Shown piece by piece: positions 51,376-60,900 of a DNA stretch of 64,000 bases; position 1 is the stretch's first letter, and each line of letters begins with the position of its first letter. The position numbers and the translations under genes were made by a program. The stretch comes from JAEEJA01 sp036343175 (GTDB lineage Bacteria > Bacillota > Clostridia > Lachnospirales > Lachnospiraceae): the NCBI GenBank assembly GCA_036343175.1, contig JAZASR010000004.1, forward strand, positions 53,753-117,752, written 5' to 3'. The notes beneath the pieces were generated by a model. The model saw only the letters and a program-made list of their open reading frames with translations. It was not told the DNA's origin and made no database searches.

Positions 51376-52821
51376 TTAGCTAAGGTAATCATACTGATCG
51401 TGTACAGCTGCCTTGAAGTCAGCGATTGCTGTATCCTTATCCTTATTACCCTTAACAAACTCTGCAACCTGTGTATCCCAAGCAGCGTTGATGTTCTGAT
51501 CCTCTGCTGTTGATGTAGAAGCATCGATACCATCTGCAAGTGGAAGATAGAACTCCATGATGTTCTGCTTAGCCTTCTTGAAAAGAAGTGGGCATTCTGG
51601 AGGGTTAGCTGTGATCTTCTTAACAGCTTCAGTGTTGTTTACGAAGTCAGAGTTCTGACCATTGATAGAAACCATTGCATCTGTGTTGCAGGTGATCCAC
51701 TTAATGAATCTTCCGGCAAGTTCCTTATCAGCACAACCAACTGTTGCTGCAAGACCTGTGCCGCCCCAATAGAACTGCTGTGGTCCGTTTACAAGGATTG
51801 TGTTGTTTGTCCAAACATCAGCGTTAAGGCACCAATATGTGAACCATGGGCATCCTGGATAGCAAAGAGCTGCATTTGATGACTCGCCATCACCTGTCAT
51901 GTTTGCATTCCAGTCAGCTGACCACTGATCTGTATTGAATGTAAGATCTCCTTCATAGAGCTGCTTAGCAACATCCATGTACTGTTCCATGTTAGGATCG
52001 ATTGTGATCTTATCATTGTCATCATACCAACCAGTTGTACGTGAGTTGGAGAATGTTCTGAATACATCTGAGTAACCTGAGAAGAGCTTGCACTTACCCT
52101 TAGATGCGTCATTAACCTTCTTAGCTGCTGCAATGACCTTATCCCAATCTGAGAAGTACTGATCCTGAAGTTCCTTAGGATCTGTTGTACCAAGATACTT
52201 CTTAGCAAGATCAGCTCTTACCTGGTAAGAACCTGGAGTAGCCTGCCAGAAGAGTGCCTTTACATTGCCGTCAGCATCTGTACCAAGATCAAGTGTGTAC
52301 TTATACATGTTCTTATAATCATCTGCAGTAATTCCAAGATCTGATACCGGAAGAAGGTAATCAGAATTTACATACTTAAGAACGTAGTCAACCTCAAGAC
52401 CCATAACATCAGGATAAAGCTTGTTAGATGTGTCGTTGAGCATTTCATCGATCTTTGTCTGATAGTAGTCTGATCCACCTGTGTTTACGAAAACGATTCT
52501 CTTGTAATCGTCTGCGTTGGCTGAATCTGCCTTGTAAACACCCTCGATGATGTTCTTGATATCGTCGTTCCAGCCCCAAACTACGAATGCATCCTCTGCG
52601 TCTGCATCACCGGATACAACGTTTTCTGGCGGAGCTGATGTAGCTGCTGCTGCAGATGTGTCAGTTGATGATGCTGTGCTTGAAGATGTTGCCTCTGTGC
52701 TTGATGTTGATGAACTTGCGCTTGTTGCTGTTGAAGAAGAAGAATCACTTCCACCACAACCAGTGAGCATAGCGGCTGTCATTGCTGTACATAAAAGTAC
52801 GCTTAAAACTTTCTTTCTCAT
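51376..52821 (-). CDS. CUT1 family extracellular sugar-binding lipoprotein
   Basis: 481 residues from ATG 52821 (GAGGAGG upstream). Lipobox MLTGCGG (Cys about 22) is followed by a long Ser/Thr/Ala linker of about 45 residues. The mature fold is SBP family 1: DAFVVWGWNDDIKNII, YPDVMGLEVDYVLKYV, and tryptophan-rich segments (WQATPGSYQVR, CPWFTYWCLNADVW) likely stacking on a sugar. It pairs with the two permeases downstream. No ATPase is encoded here; such systems often share an MsmK-like ATPase. Confidence 0.92.
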   Translation of the reverse strand: MRKKVLSVLLCTAMTAAMLTGCGGSDSSSSTATSASSSTSSTEATSSSTASSTDTSAAAATSAPPENVVSGDADAEDAFVVWGWNDDIKNIIEGVYKADSANADDYKRIVFVNTGGSDYYQTKIDEMLNDTSNKLYPDVMGLEVDYVLKYVNSDYLLPVSDLGITADDYKNMYKYTLDLGTDADGNVKALFWQATPGSYQVRADLAKKYLGTTDPKELQDQYFSDWDKVIAAAKKVNDASKGKCKLFSGYSDVFRTFSNSRTTGWYDDNDKITIDPNMEQYMDVAKQLYEGDLTFNTDQWSADWNANMTGDGESSNAALCYPGCPWFTYWCLNADVWTNNTILVNGPQQFYWGGTGLAATVGCADKELAGRFIKWITCNTDAMVSINGQNSDFVNNTEAVKKITANPPECPLLFKKAKQNIMEFYLPLADGIDASTSTAEDQNINAAWDTQVAEFVKGNKDKDTAIADFKAAVHDQYDYLS

Positions 52822-53010
52822 AGATTGCCTCCTCATATGATACTTTTTTTAATGTCTACCTCTTTGTCCGATCTGCTAAATCTCCTCAAAAGGTTCAAGC
52901 ATTCCTTCTGAATCAATAAAGCTTCCCGGTAAGAAGCTAACCTGCCGGTTCACATTATTTGAAAATGACCGCATATTTTGTGCTATACGCTAAATCATTT
53001 TCGTGTTGTT

Positions 53011-53039
53011 ATTATATAACGCTTTGTAAAAATATACAA
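53011..53039 (-). promoter_or_regulatory. promoter of the sugar-binding lipoprotein gene
   Basis: Minus strand -35 TTGTAT (53034-53039), 17-bp spacer, -10 TATAAT (53011-53016). The leader is about 180 nt with no element I recognise. Upstream is a triple TTTTTTTGA run (53042-53068). Confidence 0.65.
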
Positions 53040-53086
53040 GTCTTTTTTTGATTTTTTTGATTTTTTTGGTAAATATTGCTATAAAA

Positions 53087-53125
53087 TGGGTCTCATGTTA
53101 AGAAATTCGTCATAAAAGAGACCCA
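53087..53125. promoter_or_regulatory. TGGGTCTC/GAGACCCA inverted repeat
   Basis: Perfect 8-bp arms (53087-53094, 53118-53125) with a 23-bp loop and further outer pairing ATTGC/GCAAT (53076-53080, 53132-53136). It lies upstream of the lipoprotein promoter. No T run follows on either side, so it is not a typical terminator; an operator or RNA hairpin is possible. Confidence 0.5.
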
Positions 53126-53171
53126 ATATGTGCAATTTTACATATAAATCCACCGGGAATAAGAAAAAACA

Positions 53172-53331
53172 GCGGGAAAAAGCCCGCAACCCTTAATAAC
53201 AGATCTCGGTTTGCAAGCCACAGAGCCCGTATTTATCGGCACTTAATCATTATTTTATGCAAAATTACCTAAGTCCTGCAAACCGCGTTTTTCCGTTTAT
53301 AACAGGCAATTTTTAGTGTAAATACCGGGCT
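53172..53331 (-). ncRNA. candidate pseudoknotted RNA downstream of bioY
   Basis: The bioY 3' region holds two crossing helices: 53315-53331 with 53224-53243 (AGCCCG/CGGGCT, TATTTA/TAAATA, CACT/AGTG) and 53277-53285 with 53207-53215 (CGGTTTGCA/TGCAAACCG). Their order makes them a pseudoknot or mutually exclusive pairings. A terminator (GCGGG 53172-53176, CCCGC 53183-53187, then TTTTTT) ends the unit. It may be a 3'UTR, a small RNA or a switch. I cannot match it to a named RNA family. Confidence 0.45.
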
Positions 53332-53338
53332 TAATCCA

Positions 53339-53935
53339 TTACTTTGCGGCCTGAACATTATTGTCAGCTGTACTGATCTCAATATTGCCTGTCTTAAGAA
53401 GCGCATGCTCAATTGCCGGAACGATGATCATAAGGACTATCATCTTTATGGCGTCACCGATAAGAAATGGTAATACGCAATAGCCGAGAGCTGTCACGAG
53501 CGGCGTATGGGTCGCGATAACAAACCAGGCAGTACCGAAAACGTAGAGTACAACTGTTCCTGCAATCATAGCAGCTGCCATCAGTACGATCTTCATGGAG
53601 CCCTTCTTATTCCTTCCGAATGAAAAGTAAATAGCTCCGATAACTGAAGTAAGGGCAAGATATCCTACAAGATATCCGCCTGTAGGACCTGCCAGCTTGC
53701 CAATACCTGCTGTCCAGCCTGCAAATACCGGAACTCCGACTGCGCCGAGCACAAGATATATAAGTGCGCTGACAGTGCCATAGCCAGCTCCCAGTAAGAG
53801 ACCGGCAAGCATTACCGCAAATGTGGCAAGGCTTATAGGAACTCCGCCCGGCATAGGGATGGAAACAGGTGCAAGAACGCAGATCAGAGCTGCGCAGATA
53901 GCACAAAGTACTAGATTTTTAGTGTTGCTTTTCAT
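53339..53935 (-). CDS. bioY: biotin transporter substrate-binding subunit BioY
   Basis: 198 residues, six membrane helices. The BioY signature region includes VSIPMPGGVPISLATFAVMLAG and GPTGGYLVGYL. BioY is the S component of an ECF transporter; the shared energising module is not encoded here. A BirA-type box overlaps its promoter, so it should be induced when biotin is low. Confidence 0.95.
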   Translation of the reverse strand: MKSNTKNLVLCAICAALICVLAPVSIPMPGGVPISLATFAVMLAGLLLGAGYGTVSALIYLVLGAVGVPVFAGWTAGIGKLAGPTGGYLVGYLALTSVIGAIYFSFGRNKKGSMKIVLMAAAMIAGTVVLYVFGTAWFVIATHTPLVTALGYCVLPFLIGDAIKMIVLMIIVPAIEHALLKTGNIEISTADNNVQAAK

Positions 53936-53976
53936 GATAGACCTCCATAAAATGAGTATTTAATAATTTCCAAAGT

Positions 53977-54027
53977 ATATTAGCACCGCAGACCCTTACT
54001 GTCAACCAAAAATATTATGGTTTACAA
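53977..54027 (-). promoter_or_regulatory. bioY promoter overlapped by a BirA-type box
   Basis: Minus strand -35 TTGACA (54000-54005), 17-bp spacer, -10 TAATAT (53977-53982). TTGTAAAC (54020-54027) and GTTGACAG (53999-54006) form an inverted pair with a 13-bp gap, close to the Firmicutes BirA operator (TTGTTAAC...GTTAACAA). The right half covers the -35. Confidence 0.8.
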
Positions 54028-54041
54028 ACTTAACTAAAAAT

Positions 54042-54069
54042 ACCCCGCAGGACTTACGCCCTGCAGGGT
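54042..54069 (-). terminator. terminator after rpoC
   Basis: A 10-bp stem with one G-U type mismatch (ACCCCGCAGG 54042-54051, CCTGCAGGGT 54060-54069), followed on the minus strand by TATTTTT. Confidence 0.8.
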
Positions 54070-54182
54070 ACGGATATATTACCAGGTCTTTTGTCATCAA
54101 ACAGCATTGACAGTACTGTGTGATCATTCAGCTTCAAAGCACCTGGCTTTTAAACTTTGATATCGGAGCAGACCACGATCGG

Positions 54183-57100
54183 TTATTCAGCTTTGATGTC
54201 AGCCTCAGGCTCTTCATCGACATCGATAACCTCGCTGCTGCCTTTTACCTTCATAGCCTCGAGTCTGTCTTCCTTCTCTTTTCTGATCCTTGCGATCTGC
54301 TTCTCAGCATCGTGATCGCAGTCAAGCCTTACTGACCTGTACATCTTCATACCGGTACCGGCAGGGATGAGCTTGCCAAGGATAACATTCTCCTTAAGTC
54401 CGATAAGAGGATCGATCTTGCCGTGGATAGCAGCATCGGTAAGAACTCTTGTGGTCTCCTGGAATGATGCTGCAGAAAGGAAGGAATCCGTAGCAAGAGC
54501 TGCCTTTGTGATACCAAGTATGCTTCTCTCACCCTTTGGAGGCTCCTTGCCTTCATCCGTAAGTCTCCTGACTGTCTCTTCGAAATCAAGATACTCAACC
54601 TTATCGCCCGGCAGGAAGTCTGAATCACCCTTCTCATCGATAGTGATCTTCTTCATCATCTGGCGTACTATAACTTCGATATGTTTATCGTTGATCTCAA
54701 CACCCTGAAGTCTGTATACACGCTGTACTTCACGAAGGATGTAATCCTGAACTGCGCGTGTGCCCTGGATCTCTAAGATATCATGAGGATTGATAGGTCC
54801 TTCAGTAATAGGATCACCGGCCTTAAGTACATCACCATCATGAACTATAGTGTGAGAACCATAAGGGATAAGGTAAGTCTTTGCATCACCATCATCATTG
54901 GTAACGGTAACTTCATTAACTTCCTTCTTCTTCTTTGACTCGCTTATCGATACGGTACCTGCTATCTCAGTTACGATAGCAACACCCTTAGGCTTTCTTG
55001 CTTCGAAAAGCTCTTCAACTCTAGGAAGACCCTGTGTGATATCGCCGCCGGCAACACCACCTGTATGGAATGTACGCATGGTAAGCTGTGTACCCGGTTC
55101 ACCGATCGACTGGGCTGCCATGATACCGACTGCCTCGCCTACCTGAACAGGAGCGCCTGTTGCAAGGTTGGAACCGTAACACTTAGTACATATGCCATTC
55201 TTGCAGTGGCAGGTAAGTATAGTTCTTACCTTTACCTTCGCATCATCACCCTGGTCTATGATCTTCTTTGTATTTACTATCGCATGAGCACGCTTTGCAG
55301 TGATCATGTGGTTCTTCTTTACGATCAGATTTCCGTCATCATCATACCATGAGTCACATGCAAAACGTCCGGTAATTCTTTCCTCAAGGCTCTCGATAAG
55401 CTCCTTACCCACTCTGAATGTACCGATCTCCATTCCCGGGATCTCATCCATATCCTTTGCACAGTCTGTCTCTCTGATGATGAGCTCCTGAGATACGTCA
55501 ACAAGACGTCTTGTCAGATATCCTGAATCAGCTGTACGAAGGGCCGTATCCGAAAGTCCCTTACGGGCGCCATGGGCTGAAATGAAATACTCGAGAACAT
55601 CAAGTCCCTCACGGAAGTTGGACTTGATAGGAAGCTCAATGGTATTGCCCTGTGTATCTGCCATAAGTCCACGCATACCGGCCAGCTGCTTTATCTGCTG
55701 ATCAGAACCACGGGCTCCGGAGTCAGCCATCATGTGGATATTATTGTATTTATCAAGACCGTCAAGAAGGTCTTTTGTGATCTGCTTATCGGCCTTGTCC
55801 CAGGTCTTAATGACATCATTATGCCTCTCATCATCTGTAAGGAGACCGCGCTCATACAGCTCTGTTATATTGTCAACTTCTGTCTGAGCCGCATCGAGGA
55901 CACCCTGCTTTGACTCGGGAACTGTCATATCTGAAATGGAAACTGTCATAGCTGCTCTGGTTGAGAACTTATATCCAAGAGCCTTGATACGGTCCTCGAC
56001 CTCAGCCGTTCCTGTAGCTCCATGTGTCTTCATGCACTTCTCAAGTATCTGTTTGAGCTGCTTCTTCTTTACAAGGAAGTCGACCTCAGGCTTAAGGAAA
56101 TTGTCAGGATCGGATCTGTCTACGAAGCCTAAGTCCTGAGGAATTGCCTCATTCAGGATCAGACGTCCGAGAGTTGTGGATACTATCCTTGATGCAGGAT
56201 TTCCATCCTTGTCTTTGCCAAATCTTCTTACCTTAATGGTAGCCTGAAGGATAAGATCGTGGTTTGCATAAGCAAGAAGAGCTTCATTCATATCCTTGTA
56301 GAATGAACCTTCGCCGAGTGCAGGCTTTTCATCACCATTAGCAAGACCGCGCACCTGAGTAAGATAATAGATGCCAAGTACCATATCCTGTGTAGGTACG
56401 GCAACGACACCACCGTCAGAAGGCTTTAAGAGGTTGTTAGGTGAGAGCATGAGGAATCTTGCTTCTGCCTGAGCCTCAACCGAAAGAGGAAGGTGGACAG
56501 CCATCTGGTCGCCATCGAAGTCGGCATTGAATGCCATACATGAAAGCGGATGAAGCTTAATAGCCTTGCCTTCTACAAGTACAGGTTCAAATGCCTGTAT
56601 TGAAAGTCTGTGAAGTGTAGGAGCACGGTTGAGCATAACCGGGTGCTCCTGAATAACCTTTTCGAGCTCATCCCAGACAACAGGATCGAGACGCTCTACC
56701 ATCTTCTTCGCAGCCTTGATATTGTGGGCTGTTCCGTCCTTTGTGAGTTCATGCATTACGAATGGCTTGAAGAGCTCGATCGCCATCTCCTTAGGGAGAC
56801 CGCATTGATATATCTTAAGTTCCGGTCCTACGACGATAACTGAACGGCCGGAATAATCGACACGCTTGCCGAGCAGGTTCTGACGGAAACGTCCCTGCTT
56901 GCCCTTAAGAAGCTCTGAAAGCGACTTGAGCGGTCTGTTTGCAGGACCTGTAACAGGGCGTCCGCGGCGGCCGTTATCAATGAGGGCATCGACAGCTTCC
57001 TGAAGCATACGCTTCTCATTGCGGACCATGATATCAGGTCCCGGAAGCTCAAGGAGCTTCTTTAAACGGTTATTTCTGTTAATGATCCTTCTGTAAAGAT

Positions 57101-57896
57101 CATTCATATCGGATGTTGCAAAACGTCCGCCATCGAGCTGTACCATAGGTCTTAAGTCAGGCGGGATAACAGGGATAACTGTAAGTATCATCCACTCAGG
57201 CTTATTTCCGGACTCACGGAAGGCTTCAACTACCTGAAGTCTCTTGATAACACGCGCCCTCTTCTGGCCCGATGAGTTCTCAAGCTCTTCCTTGAGCTTT
57301 GCGGACTCTTCATCGAGATCGATAGCCATAAGGAGTTCCATAACAGACTCGGCGCCCATGCCGGCACGGAATGAGTCCTCACCGTACTTTTCCTTCGCAT
57401 CCTGATACTCCTGCTCAGACAGCACCTGCTTCTGAACAAGACCGGTAGACTCATCAGCTACGTCAAGAACGATATAAGCTGCGAAATAAAGGACTTTCTC
57501 AAGATTTTTCGGCGAAACATCAAGGATCAGGCCCATACGGCTTGGAATACCCTTGAAATACCAGATATGAGAAACAGGGGCTGCAAGCTCGATATGTCCC
57601 ATACGCTCACGTCTTACAGAAGACTTTGTGACCTCGACACCGCATCTGTCGCAGACAACGCCCTTGTATCTTATCTTCTTATACTTGCCGCAGCCGCATT
57701 CATAATCCTTTGTAGGTCCGAATATCTTGGCACAGAAAAGACCATCCTTTTCCGGCTTTAATGTCCTGTAATTAATGGTTTCAGGCTTCTTTACCTCTCC
57801 ATGCGACCACTCTCTGATCCTTTCAGGTGAAGCAAGACCTATCTTTATGGCATCGTAGGTAATGTGTTTCTGCTGTTCATCAGTATTATTTATCAT
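54183..57896 (-). CDS. rpoC: RNA polymerase beta' subunit
   Basis: 1237 residues from ATG 57896 (TTGGAGG upstream). The N-terminal zinc site is CGCGKYKKIRYKGVVCDRC; the second is CHCKNGICTKC. The active-site Mg-binding loop is NADFDGDQM. Bridge helix and trigger loop regions are present (GLMADTQGNTI; MRTFHTGGVAG). The acidic tail ends in DVDEEPEADIKAE. It follows rpoB by 34 bp, and its terminator precedes bioY. Confidence 0.99.
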   Translation of the reverse strand: MINNTDEQQKHITYDAIKIGLASPERIREWSHGEVKKPETINYRTLKPEKDGLFCAKIFGPTKDYECGCGKYKKIRYKGVVCDRCGVEVTKSSVRRERMGHIELAAPVSHIWYFKGIPSRMGLILDVSPKNLEKVLYFAAYIVLDVADESTGLVQKQVLSEQEYQDAKEKYGEDSFRAGMGAESVMELLMAIDLDEESAKLKEELENSSGQKRARVIKRLQVVEAFRESGNKPEWMILTVIPVIPPDLRPMVQLDGGRFATSDMNDLYRRIINRNNRLKKLLELPGPDIMVRNEKRMLQEAVDALIDNGRRGRPVTGPANRPLKSLSELLKGKQGRFRQNLLGKRVDYSGRSVIVVGPELKIYQCGLPKEMAIELFKPFVMHELTKDGTAHNIKAAKKMVERLDPVVWDELEKVIQEHPVMLNRAPTLHRLSIQAFEPVLVEGKAIKLHPLSCMAFNADFDGDQMAVHLPLSVEAQAEARFLMLSPNNLLKPSDGGVVAVPTQDMVLGIYYLTQVRGLANGDEKPALGEGSFYKDMNEALLAYANHDLILQATIKVRRFGKDKDGNPASRIVSTTLGRLILNEAIPQDLGFVDRSDPDNFLKPEVDFLVKKKQLKQILEKCMKTHGATGTAEVEDRIKALGYKFSTRAAMTVSISDMTVPESKQGVLDAAQTEVDNITELYERGLLTDDERHNDVIKTWDKADKQITKDLLDGLDKYNNIHMMADSGARGSDQQIKQLAGMRGLMADTQGNTIELPIKSNFREGLDVLEYFISAHGARKGLSDTALRTADSGYLTRRLVDVSQELIIRETDCAKDMDEIPGMEIGTFRVGKELIESLEERITGRFACDSWYDDDGNLIVKKNHMITAKRAHAIVNTKKIIDQGDDAKVKVRTILTCHCKNGICTKCYGSNLATGAPVQVGEAVGIMAAQSIGEPGTQLTMRTFHTGGVAGGDITQGLPRVEELFEARKPKGVAIVTEIAGTVSISESKKKKEVNEVTVTNDDGDAKTYLIPYGSHTIVHDGDVLKAGDPITEGPINPHDILEIQGTRAVQDYILREVQRVYRLQGVEINDKHIEVIVRQMMKKITIDEKGDSDFLPGDKVEYLDFEETVRRLTDEGKEPPKGERSILGITKAALATDSFLSAASFQETTRVLTDAAIHGKIDPLIGLKENVILGKLIPAGTGMKMYRSVRLDCDHDAEKQIARIRKEKEDRLEAMKVKGSSEVIDVDEEPEADIKAE

Positions 57897-57930
57897 GCTA
57901 ACCTCCAAATAAAAGTTAATGACTTATCTT

Positions 57931-60900
57931 TCACATATCATCAGGGCTGAAAGTTGTTTCCTGAAAATCCGCATTCTCATTATCCTCAAGTTCTTCAACT
58001 GTTCCCTTGGAAAAAGCTCCTGAATTAAAGGCATCATCATTATTGATGAATGCAATATTGTCATCACCATCGATGAGAGGCTTGAAATCCTCATCATACT
58101 GGTCTTCTGTGGTCTCGTCGAATTTAACTTCATTTCCGTCATCATCAAGGACAGTAACGTCAAGAGCAAGTGCCTGAAGCTCTTTAAGAAGTACCTTAAA
58201 TGACTCCGGAATGCCAGGCTCAGGGATATTTTCTCCCTTAACGATAGCCTCGTATGTATTAACACGGCCAACAACATCATCTGACTTGACGGTAAGTATT
58301 TCCTGAAGTGTATAGGCAGCGCCATATGCCTCGAGTGCCCAGACCTCCATCTCTCCAAAACGCTGACCGCCGAACTGGGCCTTGCCGCCGAGCGGCTGCT
58401 GGGTAACAAGTGAATAAGGACCTGTAGAACGGGCATGGATCTTATCATCTACCAGGTGGTGAAGCTTGATATAGTGCATGAAGCCTATAGTAACTTCGCC
58501 GTCAAAATATTCGCCTGTACGTCCGTCACGCATGCGTACCTTACCATCACGTCTTATCGGAACGCCTTCCCACTCTTTCTTATGATCCTGATGGTCTATC
58601 AGATACTGCATGATCTCAGGGTCAAGCTTTGACTTATATTTCTTCTCAAAGTCCTCGATAGGTGTATTGGCATAATCATTGGCCATATCGAGTGTCTCCA
58701 TGATATCTTCCTCGTTCGCACCATTGAAGATAGGGGATGAAACCTTGATTCCAAGTACCTGAGATGCAAGTGACAGGTGAGTCTCAAGGATCTGTCCTAT
58801 ATTCATACGGGAAGGTACGCCGAGAGGGTTAAGAACGATATCAAGAGGACGGCCATTCGGAAGGAAAGGCATATCTTCAACAGGAAGTACTCTTGAAACG
58901 ACACCTTTATTACCATGACGGCCGGCCATCTTATCACCAGGCTGTATCTTTCTCTTCTGAGCAATGTAGATCCTTACTGACTCATTAACGCCTGTAGGAA
59001 GCTCATCGCCATTGTCACGGGTAAATACCCTTGTAGCTACGACGATACCGAACTCACCATGAGGCACCTTAAGAGAAGTATCACGAACCTCTCTTGCCTT
59101 CTCACCAAAGATAGCACGGAGAAGTCTCTCTTCAGCAGTAAGATCGGTCTCACCCTTAGGAGTTACCTTGCCGACCAGTATATCTCCTGCCCTTACCTCG
59201 GCTCCGACACGTATAATGCCGTGTTCATCGAGATTCTTTAAAGCATCTTCACCAACTCCCGGGACTTCTCTTGTGATCTCTTCCATGCCGAGCTTGGTAT
59301 CTCTGCTTTCGCAGTCGTAATTGTTGATATGTACTGATGTATATGTATCATATTTAACGAGGTTCTCACTTAAAAGTACAGCATCCTCGTAGTTGTAGCC
59401 TTCCCAGGTCATGAATCCGATGAGAGGGTTCTTGCCGAGCGCAAGCTCTCCATAAGAAGTACATGGACCATCTGCTATTACCTGGCCCTTCTTTACTTCA
59501 TCGCCGCAATCAACGATCGGACGCTGGTTTATGCATGTTCCCTGGTTGGATCTCTGGAACTTGGCTACAGGGTAAGTCCTGTCGACACCCTTTTTATTCT
59601 TAATAACGATCTCATCTGAAGCTGAACGTATTACAGTACCGTCTTCTTCAGCAAGTACGCAGTTTCCTGAGTCGATTGCCGCCTTCATACCTATTCCGGT
59701 ATCGATCTGAGGGGCCTCGGTTGTAAGAAGAGGAACTGCCTGACGCTGCATGTTGGAGCCCATGAGAGCACGGTTTGCATCGTCGTTCTGAAGGAACGGG
59801 ATCATGGAAGTGGCAACTGAGAAGACCATCCTGGGTGATACGTCCATAAGTTCTACAGTCTTCTTATCGAACTGTGAGTTCTGCTCCTTGAAACGTCCTG
59901 AAACATGCTCATTTTCAAAGTGGCCCTTTGCATCAAGAGGCTCATTGGCCTGGGCTACTACGTATTTATCTTCCTCATCCGCAGGAAGATATACAACTTC
60001 ATTGGTAACTACAGGATTTTCAGGGTCAGACTTATCGACCTTTCTGTAAGGAGCCTCAATAAAGCCGTATTCATTGATACGAGCATATGAAGCAAGTGAG
60101 TTGATAAGACCGATGTTAGGACCTTCAGGAGTCTCAACAGGGCACATACGGCCATAGTGTGAATAGTGTACGTCTCGAACTTCGAATCCGGCACGATCTC
60201 TTGAAAGACCGCCAGGACCAAGTGCTGAAAGACGTCTCTTATGTGTAAGCTCTGAAAGAGGGTTATTCTGATCCATGAACTGTGACAGCTGTGAAGATCC
60301 GAAGAACTCCTTAATTGCTGCAGTTACAGGCTTAATATTTATAAGTGACTGAGGAGTGATGCTGGAAGGATCCTGTGTGGACATTCTCTCACGTACTACT
60401 CTCTCCATACGGGAAAGACCGATCCTGTACTGATTCTGAAGAAGCTCTCCGACAGCACGGATACGTCTGTTCCCCAAGTGGTCGATATCATCATCGTTTC
60501 CGACTCTTTCTGTACCGACCTTGTATTCAAGATGAAGCATATAGTTGATGGAAGCGAACATATCTTCCTTTGTGATATGCTTTGGAACGAGCTCAGAGAA
60601 ATTATCCCTGATCATCTCTTCAAGCTCTTCAGGGACTTCCTTTGTAAGGTCAGTATCCTCGAATTGCTCAAGTATCTGCTTAAGGACCGGATAATAAACG
60701 TCTACCTTTATGCCAAGCTTCTCAGTATCGAGCCCAGGAATATAGGTCTTTATATCTACCATAAGGTTTGAAAGGACCTTTACAGCCTTTGTATCTGTCT
60801 CCACGAATACGTAAGGCACTGCTGAGTTCTGCATCTGCTCAGCCATCTCTTCAGTTACCCGCGTACCGGCATCAATGACCTCTCCTGTCTGGGGATCCAC

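Noticed and set aside
59980..60330. Rifampicin-resistance change in rpoB
   Set aside because: The cluster I region has the usual sensitive-type residues at the main positions.
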